From the NCBI GenBank assembly GCA_964023205.1, contig OZ026835.1, positions 15,520,414 to 15,584,413 on the forward strand: a DNA stretch of 64,000 nucleotides, written 5' to 3'. A model generated the notes under the pieces. That model was not told the origin of the DNA and searched no databases. It saw only the letters and a program-made list of their open reading frames with translations. This document shows positions 1 through 11,548 of this stretch, in pieces. The translations under genes and the position numbers were made by a program. Every line of letters starts with the position of its first letter. Position 1 is the first letter of the stretch. Source of the stretch: Lutraria lutraria (Eukaryota > Mollusca > Bivalvia > Venerida > Mactridae).

Positions 1-372
1 TTAGCAGTCCTGACAACACTATCTTCTTATGTGAATTGATAAGGGATAAGTTGTTACGGATGCCTCTCCGAGTTCACTGTGCTTGGTTATGTGTCCTTCT
101 GTTTCCGGTAAATTACTCAGATGGTGTTGAGTCTCAATAATGTCTCAATAAAGCATTGTTACTTGTAAACTTATTAAGTATACAATCCTAAGTTCATACG
201 GAGTTTATTTTGGTGTGTAATTTCAACACCATTTAAATCAAACGAATTAGTTGCCAGAATAAGTTAATACTCAATTCAAATGTTCTGTATACATTAAATA
301 CAGCGCACACTAAATTCCCGTAAAATATCTATAGCGGAAATTACGAAAATCGCAAACGAGAGCTATCATTGA

Positions 373-690
373 AGGGGCATACCCTACAACTGACAAACAT
401 TCTGTGAAAGTGTAAAAATGTGTTAGATGTATATGTAAAACAATATATAATGAATAACTGCAAGACGAACTTGGGTCATAAAATGACTAGTTTAGGTACT
501 ACCCGCAAAAATCATAGCTATGAATAATAAATCACTTCCACCCAAAAATTGTACAACATTTTGTGATTTTATTTTTAATTGGAAGAATTTTTGGCTGAAA
601 CTTTCTTCGTTGGCTTTTTTCTTTACATGCTACTAATGTATCATCATTTTGCCTTGATTCTAGATGCACCAAGTTGTAGGGTATGCCCCT
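373..690. mobile_element. Small inverted-repeat element (MITE)
   Basis: The ends are inverted copies of AGGGGCATACCCTACAACT. The interior is AT-rich and noncoding. The same element sits at the same place in unit C (30778-31125), so it inserted before the units duplicated. Copy A lacks about 40 bp near base 556 that copy C has. No clear target duplication was found. Confidence 0.6.
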
Positions 691-1018
691 TTAAACTAAA
701 AATAACAATGAAAAAGTCTGTCCACTTCAAATTTCTCTGCAGGGTCTAAGGACAAACTACGACAGTAACAATGCTCATTTTTGGTGCCGATGGATTTAGA
801 AAATTGTTGTCTGGGATTAACCATTGGTTACAAAAACTATCAAAAAATGATATTTCACAGCTTTACATGTAGACTTATTAATTTTACTCATTTGGTTATT
901 GAAAGTGTATATTTGGTTTATGTATTGTTTGAGTTTATGCCCTTATTCGATTAACTATTTGTCTTATGTTTATGTTACGCTTAAACGAATACATACCATG
1001 TATTTTTCTATATACAGT

Positions 1019-1024
1019 TTTATT
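1019..1024 (-). terminator. Polyadenylation signal AATAAA of receptor A
   Basis: On the minus strand a canonical AATAAA lies about 150 nt past the stop codon of the tail exon. It is conserved at the same distance in unit C. It is changed to AATACA in the relic unit B. Confidence 0.6.
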
Positions 1025-1173
1025 CAAGAAATGTGATCAGCTTATACAAATATTTACAGTATATTTACAGTCAATTAACGGTAGAAAAATAACAGATGAG
1101 TACAAAATGTTTCAGTTTTCTCGTTAATTGTTCTTAAACCTGATGCCAGGTGAGTAATTCCCTTGTCTAGATC

Positions 1174-1696
1174 TTAGCCACTGTTCACATGAGCATATGT
1201 GTCGTCATCAACCACTGAAGATTGGTTACACTGTGTACCGGTATGGTCATAGCATGTTTCTGTCATGTCATAATCATTAGCATTCACTCCAGTGTTCTGG
1301 ACATGCGCCTCTAGTGTATTATAAACATTGTCAGTATCTTTGTTCAACCGATGACGACGATGTTCACTGTCATCGTTGGTGACATGAGAATAAGTTGGGT
1401 CGTCTTCCTGGTGTACTGTTGCTGTGTAAGTTGCGTGTGAATATGTGTCATTGTCATATGATCTGGGATTGACATTCTTGGTTTTGTTTTTACTCACATT
1501 CGTATGCAATGTGTCATATTCATTATCGCCTGTAGCTAAGACCTCGGGAATAAGTCCAGGTTCTGTATCAACGTTGTTGGCAATATCAGCTTGATACTCT
1601 TCAGGAATATCATCGTAATCTATATGTTCTTCGCATGGTGTTGGTTGTTGTTGTTGTTGGTTAACAGGACAAGCATGTGAAGACCTTTTTCGTCGC
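1174..1696 (-). CDS. Receptor A terminal exon: tyrosine-rich cytoplasmic tail
   Basis: Acceptor TTTACAG at the high end; TAA stop at 1174-1176; 523 nt. The first base completes an Arg codon split from the transmembrane exon, giving a basic stop-transfer run. The tail then has five glutamines and eleven tyrosines. Five are in YxxΦ context: YDDI, YDTL, YSHV, YNTL and the near-C-terminal YAHV. None matches strict ITIM, since residue -2 is D, E, N or P. The spacing is too wide for an ITAM. Copies B and C are open over the whole length, which argues that the frame is real. Confidence 0.8.
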
Positions 1697-1931
1697 CTGT
1701 AAACAAAATCAAAGCATTTAACTTAGGCGCTATTGGGAGAGGTATTTTCAATGTTAGGTTTGTCTATCATTAATGATCATAGTTACCTTGTCAACAACTT
1801 CTGTAGTGTGGTTCAAAGATTAATCAATCGTCATAATTTCATCAAAACCGCTACTTTATCCCCAATGTAGATATCGGTAACTATTTTTTACTGGTTCAAT
1901 GCCAATTTATATCTAAAAAGGTCGATGCACT

Positions 1932-1963
<32 letters not shown>

Positions 1964-4247
1964 GGGGGGGGGGGGAGGGGGGAGGAAGGAAGGAGAGAGA
2001 TTTTCACTCACTTTCATAAGCAATTGTGTACTTTCTAATTTAATTCGTAAATCTGATGAAAATACAAATGACTTTCGATAGAAATTCTTCATTCAAATTG
2101 TCACGATGAAATAAAGGTCTCATGATGGTCGCAACCTCTTAATGAATAATATATGTGATTCGTTCCATTGTGGACGGGCTAGGTATATATACAAATTAAC
2201 TTCAATATTTTCGGCATTTTTCATGGATTATTCACAACATAATATAGAACTTGGATTAATCTTACGTACCGATACATGAGGACTAGAATCACCAGCAGAA
2301 CGATCGCCAGGATGACCACTGTTGGAATTGTGATTAAAACAGCTTTGTTTCCGCCGTCATCTGAAAATACTTCAATCAATATTGTTTATACATTTCTTTC
2401 AGGTTTATTGCATGTTTTTCATCAATAAAAGAGTTGAATACCGGCGAATCAGTGCCCATATGGATTCTGTACAAGTACTATGATATTTTTCTCCGCGAGT
2501 AAATGTCAACATAAAAATGAATCCCTCAAATTACACATGAAAGATGAATGATTGATGACGTAATTATATCTTGAACAAAAAGGTTTAAGTAAATGTACCT
2601 GATGTCACTGGGACAGATTTTGACATTGCTTCAGTTGTCATCGTTGTTGCTTTCGTGCTTGTTTTGTCTTTAATTAGAAAAAAAGCAAATACGCGTCATG
2701 TATTATGTTTCTTCAACATACCTGCCATGGAGACCATGTGAAGTCAACGGAAGTGCAGAAATTATGTTAAGACAACAATAAGAATGAACTCCCAAAACAT
2801 TATTATGGTCATACATGTTTCCTAACACATACGTTATAATACATCTTATGACATAAATGTAAATGACCAAGCTTAAATCGTGCAACTAAAAAAGTGTCGT
2901 TTTATTGTAGTATAGTGTGAAATAATTTGCATCATATTGACTTAATCAAAATCTAAGTTAAGGTGGTTCCCGTTTCATGTTGCAGTGCACCAGAGTTTTC
3001 TGTACAGACAGAGTCAATAGGAACTAGTTTTAATAAGCTGAATTGAAAAATTGTTGAACTCTAAAAATTGACATGTGCATATTATCAAATACGAGCTGTA
3101 ATTGTGTGATTTTATTGCAATTGTTATCTTTTCTGTCATCTTGATTCAATGGAAATGTCATACCAAATATAACCATCCACACGACAGCCTTTTTATTTGT
3201 AATATAGATATAGGAAACTACTTGTAACCGCGACACTTAATGCATTTACGTACATTGTATCATTACATAATTATGTTATCAATCTTTACAATCGATTAGG
3301 TTACATGTGACAACCAAAATTATAAGAGTCTACCTATTAACTGACTGTATAGATTATGTTGCAGATCGTGTCGCTATTCACTTATCAACTTTTATAATCG
3401 GTCGGCATGGTATACTTTGAATACTAGTACTTTGTGAGCAGGACTACCAACCACTTTTTATACATTACACATGAATATATGAAGCGTAAAATGTCACTTG
3501 ATTTTATAGTCTAAAATATTACGACACCTCACAACAATGGTGTCATATGTTTATAGGATACTAGTAAATAGAAATATCATGTGACATCTTTAAATCCAAT
3601 ACCTGGCTCACATATATATTCCTGAGCTAAATTATCCCATCTCCAACCGTCATTGTCGTGATTATATTTACATGTTACCAATGAAGGGCCAATAAGATGA
3701 AAGCCCTCTTTACAAGTGAAAATAGCATCCCATCTTTTCGCTAATTCGTGCCTTCTTTGAGTCTTCCATTCGTAGCAAACATGTCCGTTCTCGATCACCA
3801 ACTTATCACAATCTGAGTATTAACGTAGCAAACATTATTTCTATTTTCTCCCTTAGAAGTCGACATAATCATTGCCACCATAAAACATTGCTAGTATAAA
3901 ATGCTGTACCCCGGATATATCTTAAATTCGTTTTGCGTATTATTTGCTTGCTTGCAACTCTGGACTTATATCAGGAAAAGAAACATTTATGGTTTTGTGA
4001 CATGCCGAGGAAAATACAACATTGAGTGCAATAAAGCAGCGCTATTATTTTTATATTTATTGATATAAACAAATAAACATTACACAAGTTACAAATGATA
4101 CTAAATCTGTTTTACGTGTTAATGTCTATGAATATCTGATGACAAATCCTTTTAAATGAACATAAATATATCAAACAGCTGTTAAAAAATACGTACGTGT
4201 CTTTACGTTACTAATATCATATTTCTTGCATTGTGGGACGACACTGG
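1174..4247 (-). CDS. Receptor A: CCP-stalk-TM-tyrosine tail (5 exons seen)
   Basis: Single-pass membrane receptor gene read on the minus strand as five exons: 4197-4247, 3603-3812, 2599-2667, 2270-2360 and 1174-1696. Every border has an AG acceptor and a GT donor, and the reading frame closes across all junctions. The exons preceding the transmembrane exon are all phase 1, as is typical of CCP/sushi exons. The predicted order is a short Cys-containing segment, one CCP-like domain, a Thr/Ser-rich stalk, a ~23-residue hydrophobic helix followed by RRRKR, then a ~174-residue tail with eleven tyrosines. No signal-peptide exon is visible, so the 5' end is incomplete or lies upstream. A 5.6-kb LINE insertion lies just upstream. 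I infer a cell-surface recognition or adhesion receptor signalling through SH2 proteins; no ligand can be inferred. Confidence 0.75.
1931..2000. repeat. GA/G-rich microsatellite in receptor A intron
   Basis: About 70 bases of (GA)n passing into a G-run and GGA repeats, inside the intron between the tail and transmembrane exons. A longer GA tract sits at the matching place in unit C (32372-32463). Confidence 0.9.
2270..2360 (-). CDS. Receptor A transmembrane exon
   Basis: 91 nt between TTTTCAG and the donor GTACGT. It encodes a short acidic/Gly linker (DGGNK) and one hydrophobic helix rich in Val, Ile and Leu, ending in MYR where the last Arg codon is split. There is no charged residue within the helix, so it gives no hint of pairing with a DAP12-like adaptor. 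The matching exon in unit C is the same length. Confidence 0.8.
2599..2667 (-). CDS. Receptor A stalk exon (Thr/Ser-rich)
   Basis: 69 nt, phase 1 at both ends, acceptor TAATTAAAG and donor GTACAT. It encodes 23 residues rich in Thr and Ser, containing TTEAMSKSVP, which recurs in the related stalk exons of this window. It is probably an O-glycosylated spacer between the CCP domain and the membrane. Because it is phase-symmetric it can be skipped or multiplied without shifting the frame. Confidence 0.75.
3603..3812 (-). CDS. Receptor A CCP/sushi-like domain exon
   Basis: 210 nt, phase 1 at both ends, acceptor ACTCAG and donor GTATTG. It encodes 70 residues with the sushi layout: Cys near the start, ENG, then FTCKEGFHLIGPSLVTC, a GWRW tryptophan block, and a final YIC. 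There is one extra Cys (HVCY) compared with the usual four. It is closely similar to the exon at 59351-59560 and somewhat less so to 34359-34556. CCP domains are extracellular binding modules in complement regulators and selectins; ligand unknown. Confidence 0.75.
4197..4247 (-). CDS. Receptor A 51-nt exon with one Cys
   Basis: Phase-1 exon with acceptor TTTTATTTTAG and donor GTACGT. It encodes about 17 residues including VVPQCKKYD. Same-length copies occur at 34949-34999 and 61203-61253. The sequence just upstream reads like a signal peptide in copy C, so this could be the end of a signal-peptide exon. Here, however, that upstream frame has a TGA, which favours an internal exon. Confidence 0.55.
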
Positions 4248-4680
4248 CTAAAATAAAACATAATCACAAAATTAATGAGACTGATAAATAAGTTGTTCTA
4301 TTTTAGTTGTATACTAGCGGACAGAGAACTGTCTATACATTGGTTATTTGCGAGAACAAGGTTAGTACCGGAGCAGAATCAAAACACAGGGAAGGTTTTA
4401 ACTGTCGCCGAAAAACAATACTGTCAAAAACAGCGTAAAATACGAAACAAAAACATTAATAAGCCCTTTCTATCATAGTTAAAATAATGAATGTATAAAC
4501 GCATGCTAATGTATTAATTCAACCAGTTTGATCGTTTGAGTAAAGTAAGAGTATAGTTTATAAAGCTGGAGGTTGTGTAGTCCACAAATCTTGGATCACA
4601 TAGCACTTTAAAGTTAAAAACAACTTTCCAGTGGAACGGTGCCCAATTAAGTCAACAAACTTAATGGTTGGCCATAACCA

Positions 4681-4707
4681 CCCCCCCCCCCCCCCCCCCC
4701 CCCCCCC
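4681..4707. repeat. Poly-C tract
   Basis: Run of about 27 C, absent at the matching place in the other units. Shorter C runs occur at 14411-14430 and 58258-58270. Confidence 0.9.
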
Positions 4708-4829
4708 GACAAAAACAAACAAAAGAAGTAATCATAATGGCAACAATATGAGGTAATATTAAAATACATACTTAAGTATAGTTTATTTTTTGAAATCAGT
4801 AGACACTGAGGCCCATGTGAACATTACAT

Positions 4830-5947
4830 ATACACTAGGCCAAACTTATAACTGTGCAGTTGAAAAAATGCAACAGTTTCTTTATTTGTAAATGAATGTT
4901 CACCAAAACTTAGAAATATATGCTTGTACATGCTATCTATAAAATCCAATATCGATTTTTTTAAAAGCGCAATAATTCCTTGCGCTACTGCGGCCGATGT
5001 AAAAACAATAAAAGTGCACGTGGAAAACGTGCAGGGGTAAATTGAAAAAAATAGAAACAATAAATGTGTAGTTCAGTCATGTTTTGACCTGAAAAACATT
5101 AAATGGGTGGATTATCAATTTCCGACAGAGGTATAGCCGTCGGACTTATTCAGGCGGGTGTGTCAAAACAAGGGGTAGGTCTACATGTTAAATTATTTCA
5201 TGCAGACGGTTCATCTGAATTCATTGATTTTTACACATTATCTGTATAAATAATTGTTTTATAATGTAAAATAGTAAAAATAACTTTTATGGCAAATAGT
5301 TTTTCCGACATATTCTCATTTATCCGTCTATATTTCAAGCAGAGTTTCCACAATATATTTGTCTGTATTATACTGAAATTGACATTATTCCGTTAAGAAT
5401 AGATTAATTAATATTTATTCAAATCAATATTGTTTAATATCTTCAGGTTTTTTCTTGCCATACCTCTGACAATATCACTCTTGTTACCCTGTTTTTAGCT
5501 TATTTGTAGGCTACCGCAGTGAAATAAATTCGTCAGTAAATTTGTCGATAATTAATCGATGTTTAACACTTTAGGTTGCTAGAAGAATGGACGGTGATAG
5601 GAACAACATTCGACAACATTTCTTCAACAATTATGTCGTGTCAATGAGGGCAAGATGTATAGCTGTAATACGGGCTAATGGGGGTCATACCCGATACTCA
5701 CTGTGTAGTGCACTAACAAGTATTCAATGTGATAAATGAAGAAAAACCTGTGATTTCTGTTTTTCATGTTTTATTTTTTATTTTTATGTTATTCATGATA
5801 ATAAAATCCGAGATCAATAATATAATATGCATAATCTTCGTACATCTTTCTTTTATCATTCCGGAAAATTTCAATGATCTTGCTTCAATAATTCCGGAGA
5901 TATTGGAATTTATACAACTGCACAGTTATAAGTTTTGCCTAGTGTAT
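4830..5947. mobile_element. Non-autonomous TIR element, 1.1 kb
   Basis: The ends are inverted: ATACACTAGGC at 4830 and GCCTAGTGTAT ending at 5947. The similarity continues inward for roughly 35-45 bases with mismatches. Both ends are flanked by ATTACAT (4823-4829 and 5948-5954), a 7-bp target duplication. No transposase is visible; open frames inside are short and not recognised. A 7-8 bp duplication would suit hAT or P-type elements; the family is unresolved. Confidence 0.65.
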
Positions 5948-5994
5948 ATTACATGTATGAAATTACCAATGACGTGACAAAGACAATGATTAAC

Positions 5995-8078
5995 ATGTCC
6001 GTGAAGTTGGCAGCCCAGCAGCCTAGCAGCCTAGCAGCGTGAAGTTGGCAGCCCAGCAGCCTAGCAGCCTAGCAGCGTGAAGTTGGCAGCCCAGCAGCCT
6101 AGCAGCCCAGCAGCGTGAAGTTGGCAGCCCAGCAGCCTAGCAGCCCAGCAGCGTGAAGTTAGCAGCCCAGCAGCCTAGCAGCCCAGCAGCTTAATATATT
6201 TCTACAGTTAAACTGCACCACAAATCATGCAAAAACTTAAAAACGCATGAAGTAATAACATTATGTTGCTGTCATGTTTATTAGAAGAAAAAATACGATT
6301 TTTTATCGATTTTGTGAATCTGGCAGTGTAGCGGCCGCATAGCGGACTATTATAGTCAAACATAAAATGCACAAGAAATCCGGCTAAACACTTACGAATC
6401 GATGATATAATTCGAGTTTATACCTTTAACGTTCATTAGATGAGAACTTACACATTTTTTCATTTTTTTTTTGTGAAGTTGGCAGCCCAGCAGCGTCACA
6501 GCGTAATCTATATTTCTACAGATAAACTTCACAACAAATCAAGAAAAATACTTCAGAATGCATAAAATAATGTCAGTCTGTTGTTTAAACATTAATTAAC
6601 AGAAAATATATAATTTTCATATATTTTTTTTCAATGTGAAATTAGCCTCTGCTAGCAGCGTGAAGTTGGCAGCCCAGCAGCGTAACAGCGTAATCTATAT
6701 TTCTACAGATAAACTTCACAACAAATCAAGAAAAATACTTCAGAATGCATAAAATAATGTCAGTCTGTTGTTTAAACATTAATTAACAGAAAATATATAA
6801 TTTTCATATATTTTTTTTCAATGTGAAATTAGCCGCTGCTAGCAGCGTGAAGTTGGCAGCGTAACAGCGTAATCTATATTTCTACAGATAAACTTCACAA
6901 CAAATCAAGAAAAATACTCCAGAATGCATAAAATAATGTCAGTCTGTTGTTTGAACGTTAATTAAATGAAAATATATGATTTTTCAAAAAAAAAAATTGT
7001 GCGTGAAATTAGACGCTGCTGGGCTGCCAACTTCACGCTGCTAGCAGCGGCTAAATTCAAATTGAAAAAAAAATGAAAATCATATATTTTTAGTAAATTA
7101 ATGTTTAAACAACAGACTGACATTATTTTATGCATTATGAAGTATTTTTCTTGATTTGTTGTGAAGTTTATCAGTAGAAATATAGATTACGCTGTTACGC
7201 TGCTGGGCTGCCAACTTCACGCTGCTAGCAGCGGCTAATTTCACATTGAAAAAAAATATATGAAAATTATATATTTTCTGTTAATTAATGTTTAAACAAC
7301 AGACTGACATTATTTTATGCATTATGAAGTATTTTTCTTGATTTGTTGTGTAGTTTATCTGTAGAAATATAGATTACGCTGTTACGCTGCTGGGCTGCCA
7401 ACTTCACGCTGCTAGCAGCGGCTAATTTCACATTGAAAAAAAATATATGAAAATTATATATTTTCTGTTAATTAATGTTTAAACAACGGACTGACATTAT
7501 TTTATGCATTCTGAAGCATTTTTCTTGATTTGTTGAGAAGTTTATCTGTAGAAATATAGATTACGATGTGACGCTGCTGGGCTGCCAACTTCACAAAAAA
7601 AAAAAAAAAATGAAAAAATGTGTAAGTTCTCATCTAATGAACGTTAAAGGTATAAACTCGAATTATATCATCGATTCGTAAGTGTTTAGCCGGATTTCTT
7701 GTGCATTTTATGTTTGACTATAATAGTCCGCTATGCGGCCGCTACACTGCCAGATTCACAAAATCGATAAAAATCGTATTTTTTTCTTCTAATAAACATG
7801 ACAGCAACATAATGTTATTACTTCATGCGTTTTTAAGTTTTTGCATGATTTGTGGTGCAGTTTAACTGTAGAAATATATTAAGCTGCTGGGCTGCTAGGC
7901 TGCTGGGCTGCTAACTTCACGCTGCTGGGCTGCTAGGCTGCTGGGCTGCCAACTTCACGCTGCTAGGCTGCTAGGCTGCTGGGCTGCCAACTTCACGCTG
8001 CTAGGCTGCTAGGCTGCTGGGCTGCCAACTTCACGCTGCTAGGCTGCTAGGCTGCTGGGCTGCCAACTTCACGGACAT
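5995..8078. mobile_element. Foldback element, 2084 bp, 9-bp target duplication
   Basis: Nearly the whole element is one inverted repeat with its centre near 7010-7020. Each arm starts with ATGTCCGTGAAGTTGGC and holds five 38-bp monomers (6001-6190 and 7883-8072) rich in CAGCCTAGCAG. A unique ~280-bp segment with a NotI site follows, then three ~180-bp units. It is flanked by perfect ATGATTAAC copies at 5986-5994 and 8079-8087. Foldback architecture with 9-bp duplications is known for Drosophila FB and MULE-type elements. No coding capacity, so it must be mobilised in trans. Confidence 0.85.
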
Positions 8079-8379
8079 ATGATTAACACGAAAAATAATG
8101 CTTTACGCAGAATATGGCTTGAACTAACAAATGAGATATAAAGTTGTTTTATGAAATGTAATGCCAATGGATGAGAGTAAGCTAAGTATTTAAAAGTACA
8201 TTTTGCGAAGGTCTTATCATTAGGAGTGTTATTAAGATGATAATTCAGAACAATGGCGGAGAAGGTGTATAATGTTCTTTTTTTAAAAAATCATTTCAAA
8301 CATAGTAATTTGATAAAATACTATCTATTTGTCAAAATATTATAAGATATGAAGTGTTTCTGAGGAAATGAAACAAATG

Positions 8380-8860
8380 AGAATAAATTTAAATGCATGC
8401 AAAAATGAATGGTTAAAATGCGTATTTACAAATGATGAGCGTGATGAGTACATAATATCAATATTAAACCTGTTTCATCTATAATAATGTACATTTGATA
8501 AATACAAATGTAGCAATGCAACATTTGATAAGATATATTTACAATTTATTAAACGTAAACATAGCTCAACAATATATTATAGAAGCATTTTGACACAAAT
8601 GAAGAGCATGATAAGAACATAATATTTATATTAGACCTGTTTTGTTTATGACAGTGCATGTACATTTTGTAAGTACAAATGTAATAATGCAACATGTGAT
8701 AAAAATATTTAAAAAATATCAAATATAAACATTTATTTATATATGCATTTTGACACAAATGAAGAGCATGATCAGTACATAGTGCTTATACTAGACTTTA
8801 GTACAAATTCAATAATGTAATCCATTATATGATAGAATATATTGAAATTACCTCAGCAAC
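8380..8860. repeat. ~165-bp tandem repeat in LINE 3' region
   Basis: Three diverged tandem copies, recognisable by AAATGAAGAGCATGAT at about 8598 and 8757, and by a variant near 8430. They lie downstream of the LINE stop codon on the minus strand, so they are likely part of its 3' UTR. Confidence 0.6.
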
Positions 8861-9048
8861 AGATTATGAGTGCGTTTACAAATGCAACAAAGAAACTAAC
8901 ATAAACATTTACAAATTACAGAACAAAATACAAACATTTGCAAGACATAGACTATCATAATTTATAATGTATAAAGAAATAAATAGTCATGAATATTACA
9001 TTAACAATTTCGAATATCAAAGGCTTTAAATATATAGACACTTAAATT

Positions 9049-10398
9049 TTAAATTTCATTATCATTTCTACTTTCAAAAAGTTGCTTTAGTTTAAACATA
9101 CTGGGGTTGATCCAAAAATACCTTTTTATATATTGTTTCCTTTTATGTGTAAACCTTGAGCATTCTAGAATAAAATGGTATTCATCTTCAATGACATTAC
9201 AAGTAAAACATTTTCTATCTTCACGAGGTATACTTCTTGGCTTGTGTCATCTACCTGATTCAATATTAAGGTTATAAGACGACACGAGTAATCTTGTCAT
9301 TGCTGATTTATTTATATTTACTGTTCTAAGATAAAACTGGAAATCAAATTCAATAAGTGAACGATAAATAATAGCCCTGGGGGAATTATACAGACGATTG
9401 TTCCAATATTGGATATTATTATCACTCAGTCGTTGTTTAAAAACATTCAAAAATATCTGCTTATTGCCAACGCCTTGATTTAACCACACCTCATGAAATC
9501 CTAAAGTTGAGAGAAGATTGCGAACTAAGGTTACCCAAGAGACTATATTATGGAATTTTTCGGCGTCTAGTTTTAATAAATTGTATATGATTTTACAATA
9601 TTTTGAGTCGTCACTGTTAATGAATTTTAAACCAGAATTTAATAATCATATTATATCTATAATAACTCAAATCAAATCTACCTAAAATGCCGTAAACAAA
9701 ATAATTTTGGGTACATCGTTTAACATTTAGAATGCGTTTACAATATTGCGTGTATATTCTTTCTATGTTAGGCGCTTTTTGAAATCCCCATACTTCACAT
9801 GAATAATTCAAAATAGGCAAAATAAGTTTATCGAATAATTCTAGTCTATGACTAATCGTAAGATCTGAGAAATTTAATAGGTATTTGTTTAATTTAATGA
9901 GGGCTTTTTGTGCTTTCCCTGCTAGACAAGACTGAGCAACGTTAAAAGACCCTCCTTGAGTGAAAACTATTCCAAGATAAGAGAAACAATTAACTATTTC
10001 CATGATTTTATCATTGAATGTAAATTGCATATTTTGAGGTAATCGACCAGCTTTTCTAAAAACGACGACTTTCGTTTTTTGTACATTAATTTTTAATTTC
10101 CATTTTTTGCAATAATCGTGCAATAAATCGAATTATTTTTGTAAGCCCTCGGGCGAATTTGAGAAAATTACAATATCATCTGCATATAGTAAGAGAAAAA
10201 ACTTTGTCATAACAATATCTATACCCTCGAAACTATTTAAAATCAAATGTTCTTCTAAATCATTGATAAACATAGAAAATAAAAAAGGGGATAAACACTC
10301 CCCTTGTCTAACACCTGACATACATATGAACTCTTCGCTAAGTAAGTTATTGAATTTTACTCGAGATTTTACAATTGCGTAAATTCTTTTTATGATAC
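9049..10398 (-). pseudogene. LINE reverse transcriptase and C-terminal region, broken
   Basis: Reverse transcriptase remains of a non-LTR retrotransposon. Visible in order: SGVRQGECLSPFLFSMFIND, the catalytic YADD at about 10173-10184, the thumb region with FSYLGIVFTQGG, and a C-terminal CxxC...EDEYHFILEC zinc knuckle ending at a TAA at 9049-9051. Breaks: an in-frame TAA at 10133, a frameshift between 9489 and 9617, and a TGA at 9247-9249 that probably replaced a Trp codon. The endonuclease domain is absent because of 5' truncation. A related C-terminal piece lies at 41489-41716. Confidence 0.85.
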
Positions 10399-10439
10399 AT
10401 ATAAAACATTTGAATGTGTAACCTTGGCTTTGATGTGCC

Positions 10440-10790
10440 AATGAAACGGGTCACATGTCTACAGATTCCGTTGTATACCCTTCAGGCATTCAGATTTCAG
10501 CCTATTATGTGTGTTCAGTAAGCAATTTATTTACCGTAAATGGAATTAAAACGCTGTTTTTTTTAACAATATTTCATTTATATGCAGCGGTCGGTTCACT
10601 TAAACAGTTCTCACGGACTGTATTGGAACCAGTACTAACTTACCCTTCCACAAGGAACCGGTAACTTCTCCACATGTGGAGTAAAATCGACATTGTTGTC
10701 AAATTTTCATGAAAGAAAATGACCTGCCGCGATCGGAATTTGAACCCGGGACACCTGGTTACCAATCGGTTCATCAAACGGATCAGATTT
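10440..10790 (-). repeat. tRNA-related SINE-like repeat, copy 1
   Basis: On the minus strand it has a GGGTTCAAATTCC box resembling a tRNA B box, then TTTCATGAAAATTTGACAAC and CCACATGTGGAG. The same segment is at 18110-18470 and 35390-35690 in the paralogous units. Copy C lacks the CCACATGTGGAG part. The A-box end is weak. Confidence 0.45.
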
Positions 10791-11548
10791 AGGGCTGTGG
10801 ATCGTTGAGTAAGTTGCGATCCGATCCACGATTTAACACTTACGATCCACAAATCGAATCACGAATCTTTTGTTATTAAGTAACCCATCTAAAACTTCAA
10901 AATTGCAGTCCTGAAGACAGCTAAGTTTTTTATGAATAATCCAGCAAATCAATATGGCTTAAATTTATACGGCGTACTCCCTACCAGTTAATTGATTTAC
11001 CAGCATCATTATTTAAAGAACCGATTGGAAATCTTGGCAAACAAAGTAGTCCATGATCAGACGATATTTATTCAGAGAAAAGGGATTTTTAACAACAAAG
11101 AATACACTTTTAATTTGTTAAAAAACTAGATCGCGAACCACGAATCGTAGTAATGACGATTATTCATATTCTACTTTTGAATTTGATTCCTGATTACTCG
11201 CCGCATTTAACAATTAATTGTAGCGAGAAATGATTATACATGTATTCAGAATTGCAGCGAATCATATTTGCTTAAGTCGTTTGTATTCTAGTTAAAATAG
11301 TTTTGTTCTGGAAGTAATCTATATATGGAATGCATCATAATTGTTTCTTTTTAAATCTCAGCAAACCTTATCTAATCCAGTCGTGTCACATTATCGTTAT
11401 ACTAACTGACAAATATAGTTTTCATTTAGCGAACAGCGATGACATGGAGTTGTATAGCTAATATTGAAAAAAAAGTGCTAGTACATTTTGTAATTGACAA
11501 AATTATATATATACCTTCAATTGAGCGAAAACATACAATCATTTGTAG

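Larger units (their letters stand above)
1..4770. repeat. Segmental duplicate, receptor unit A (copy of 30382-35345)
   Basis: From the first base this block runs nearly collinear with 30382-35345. It holds the 3' flank, a small MITE, the tail, transmembrane, stalk, CCP and 51-nt exons of a receptor, and the 5' flank. Coding and noncoding parts are both recognisably the same, so this is a genomic duplication and not only exon conservation. A third copy of just the first ~280 bases lies at 49170-49455. The duplication probably began left of the window. Confidence 0.85.
4771..10394 (-). mobile_element. 5'-truncated LINE insertion with nested elements
   Basis: Units B and C read straight through AAATACATATAAAAC at this place (near 18063 and 35342). 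In unit A the site is split, and ATACATA is duplicated at 4764-4770 and 10395-10401. The inserted 5.6 kb contains LINE reverse transcriptase remains at its high-coordinate end, then a 3' region with tandem repeats. That 3' region is interrupted by the foldback (5995-8078) and TIR (4830-5947) elements. Removing those leaves about 2.4 kb of LINE. The clade is not determined. Confidence 0.65.

Noticed and set aside
1174..1696. Classical ITAM in the A/B/C tails
   Set aside because: YxxΦ motifs are about 19 or more residues apart, outside ITAM spacing.
4824..5060. Minus-strand open frame with a signal-peptide-like start
   Set aside because: It lies inside the TIR element 4830-5947 and overlaps its end. 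No similar frame occurs near other receptor units.
8549..8758. Minus-strand open frame of 69 codons
   Set aside because: It lies in tandem repeats of the LINE 3' region and reflects low-complexity AT sequence.
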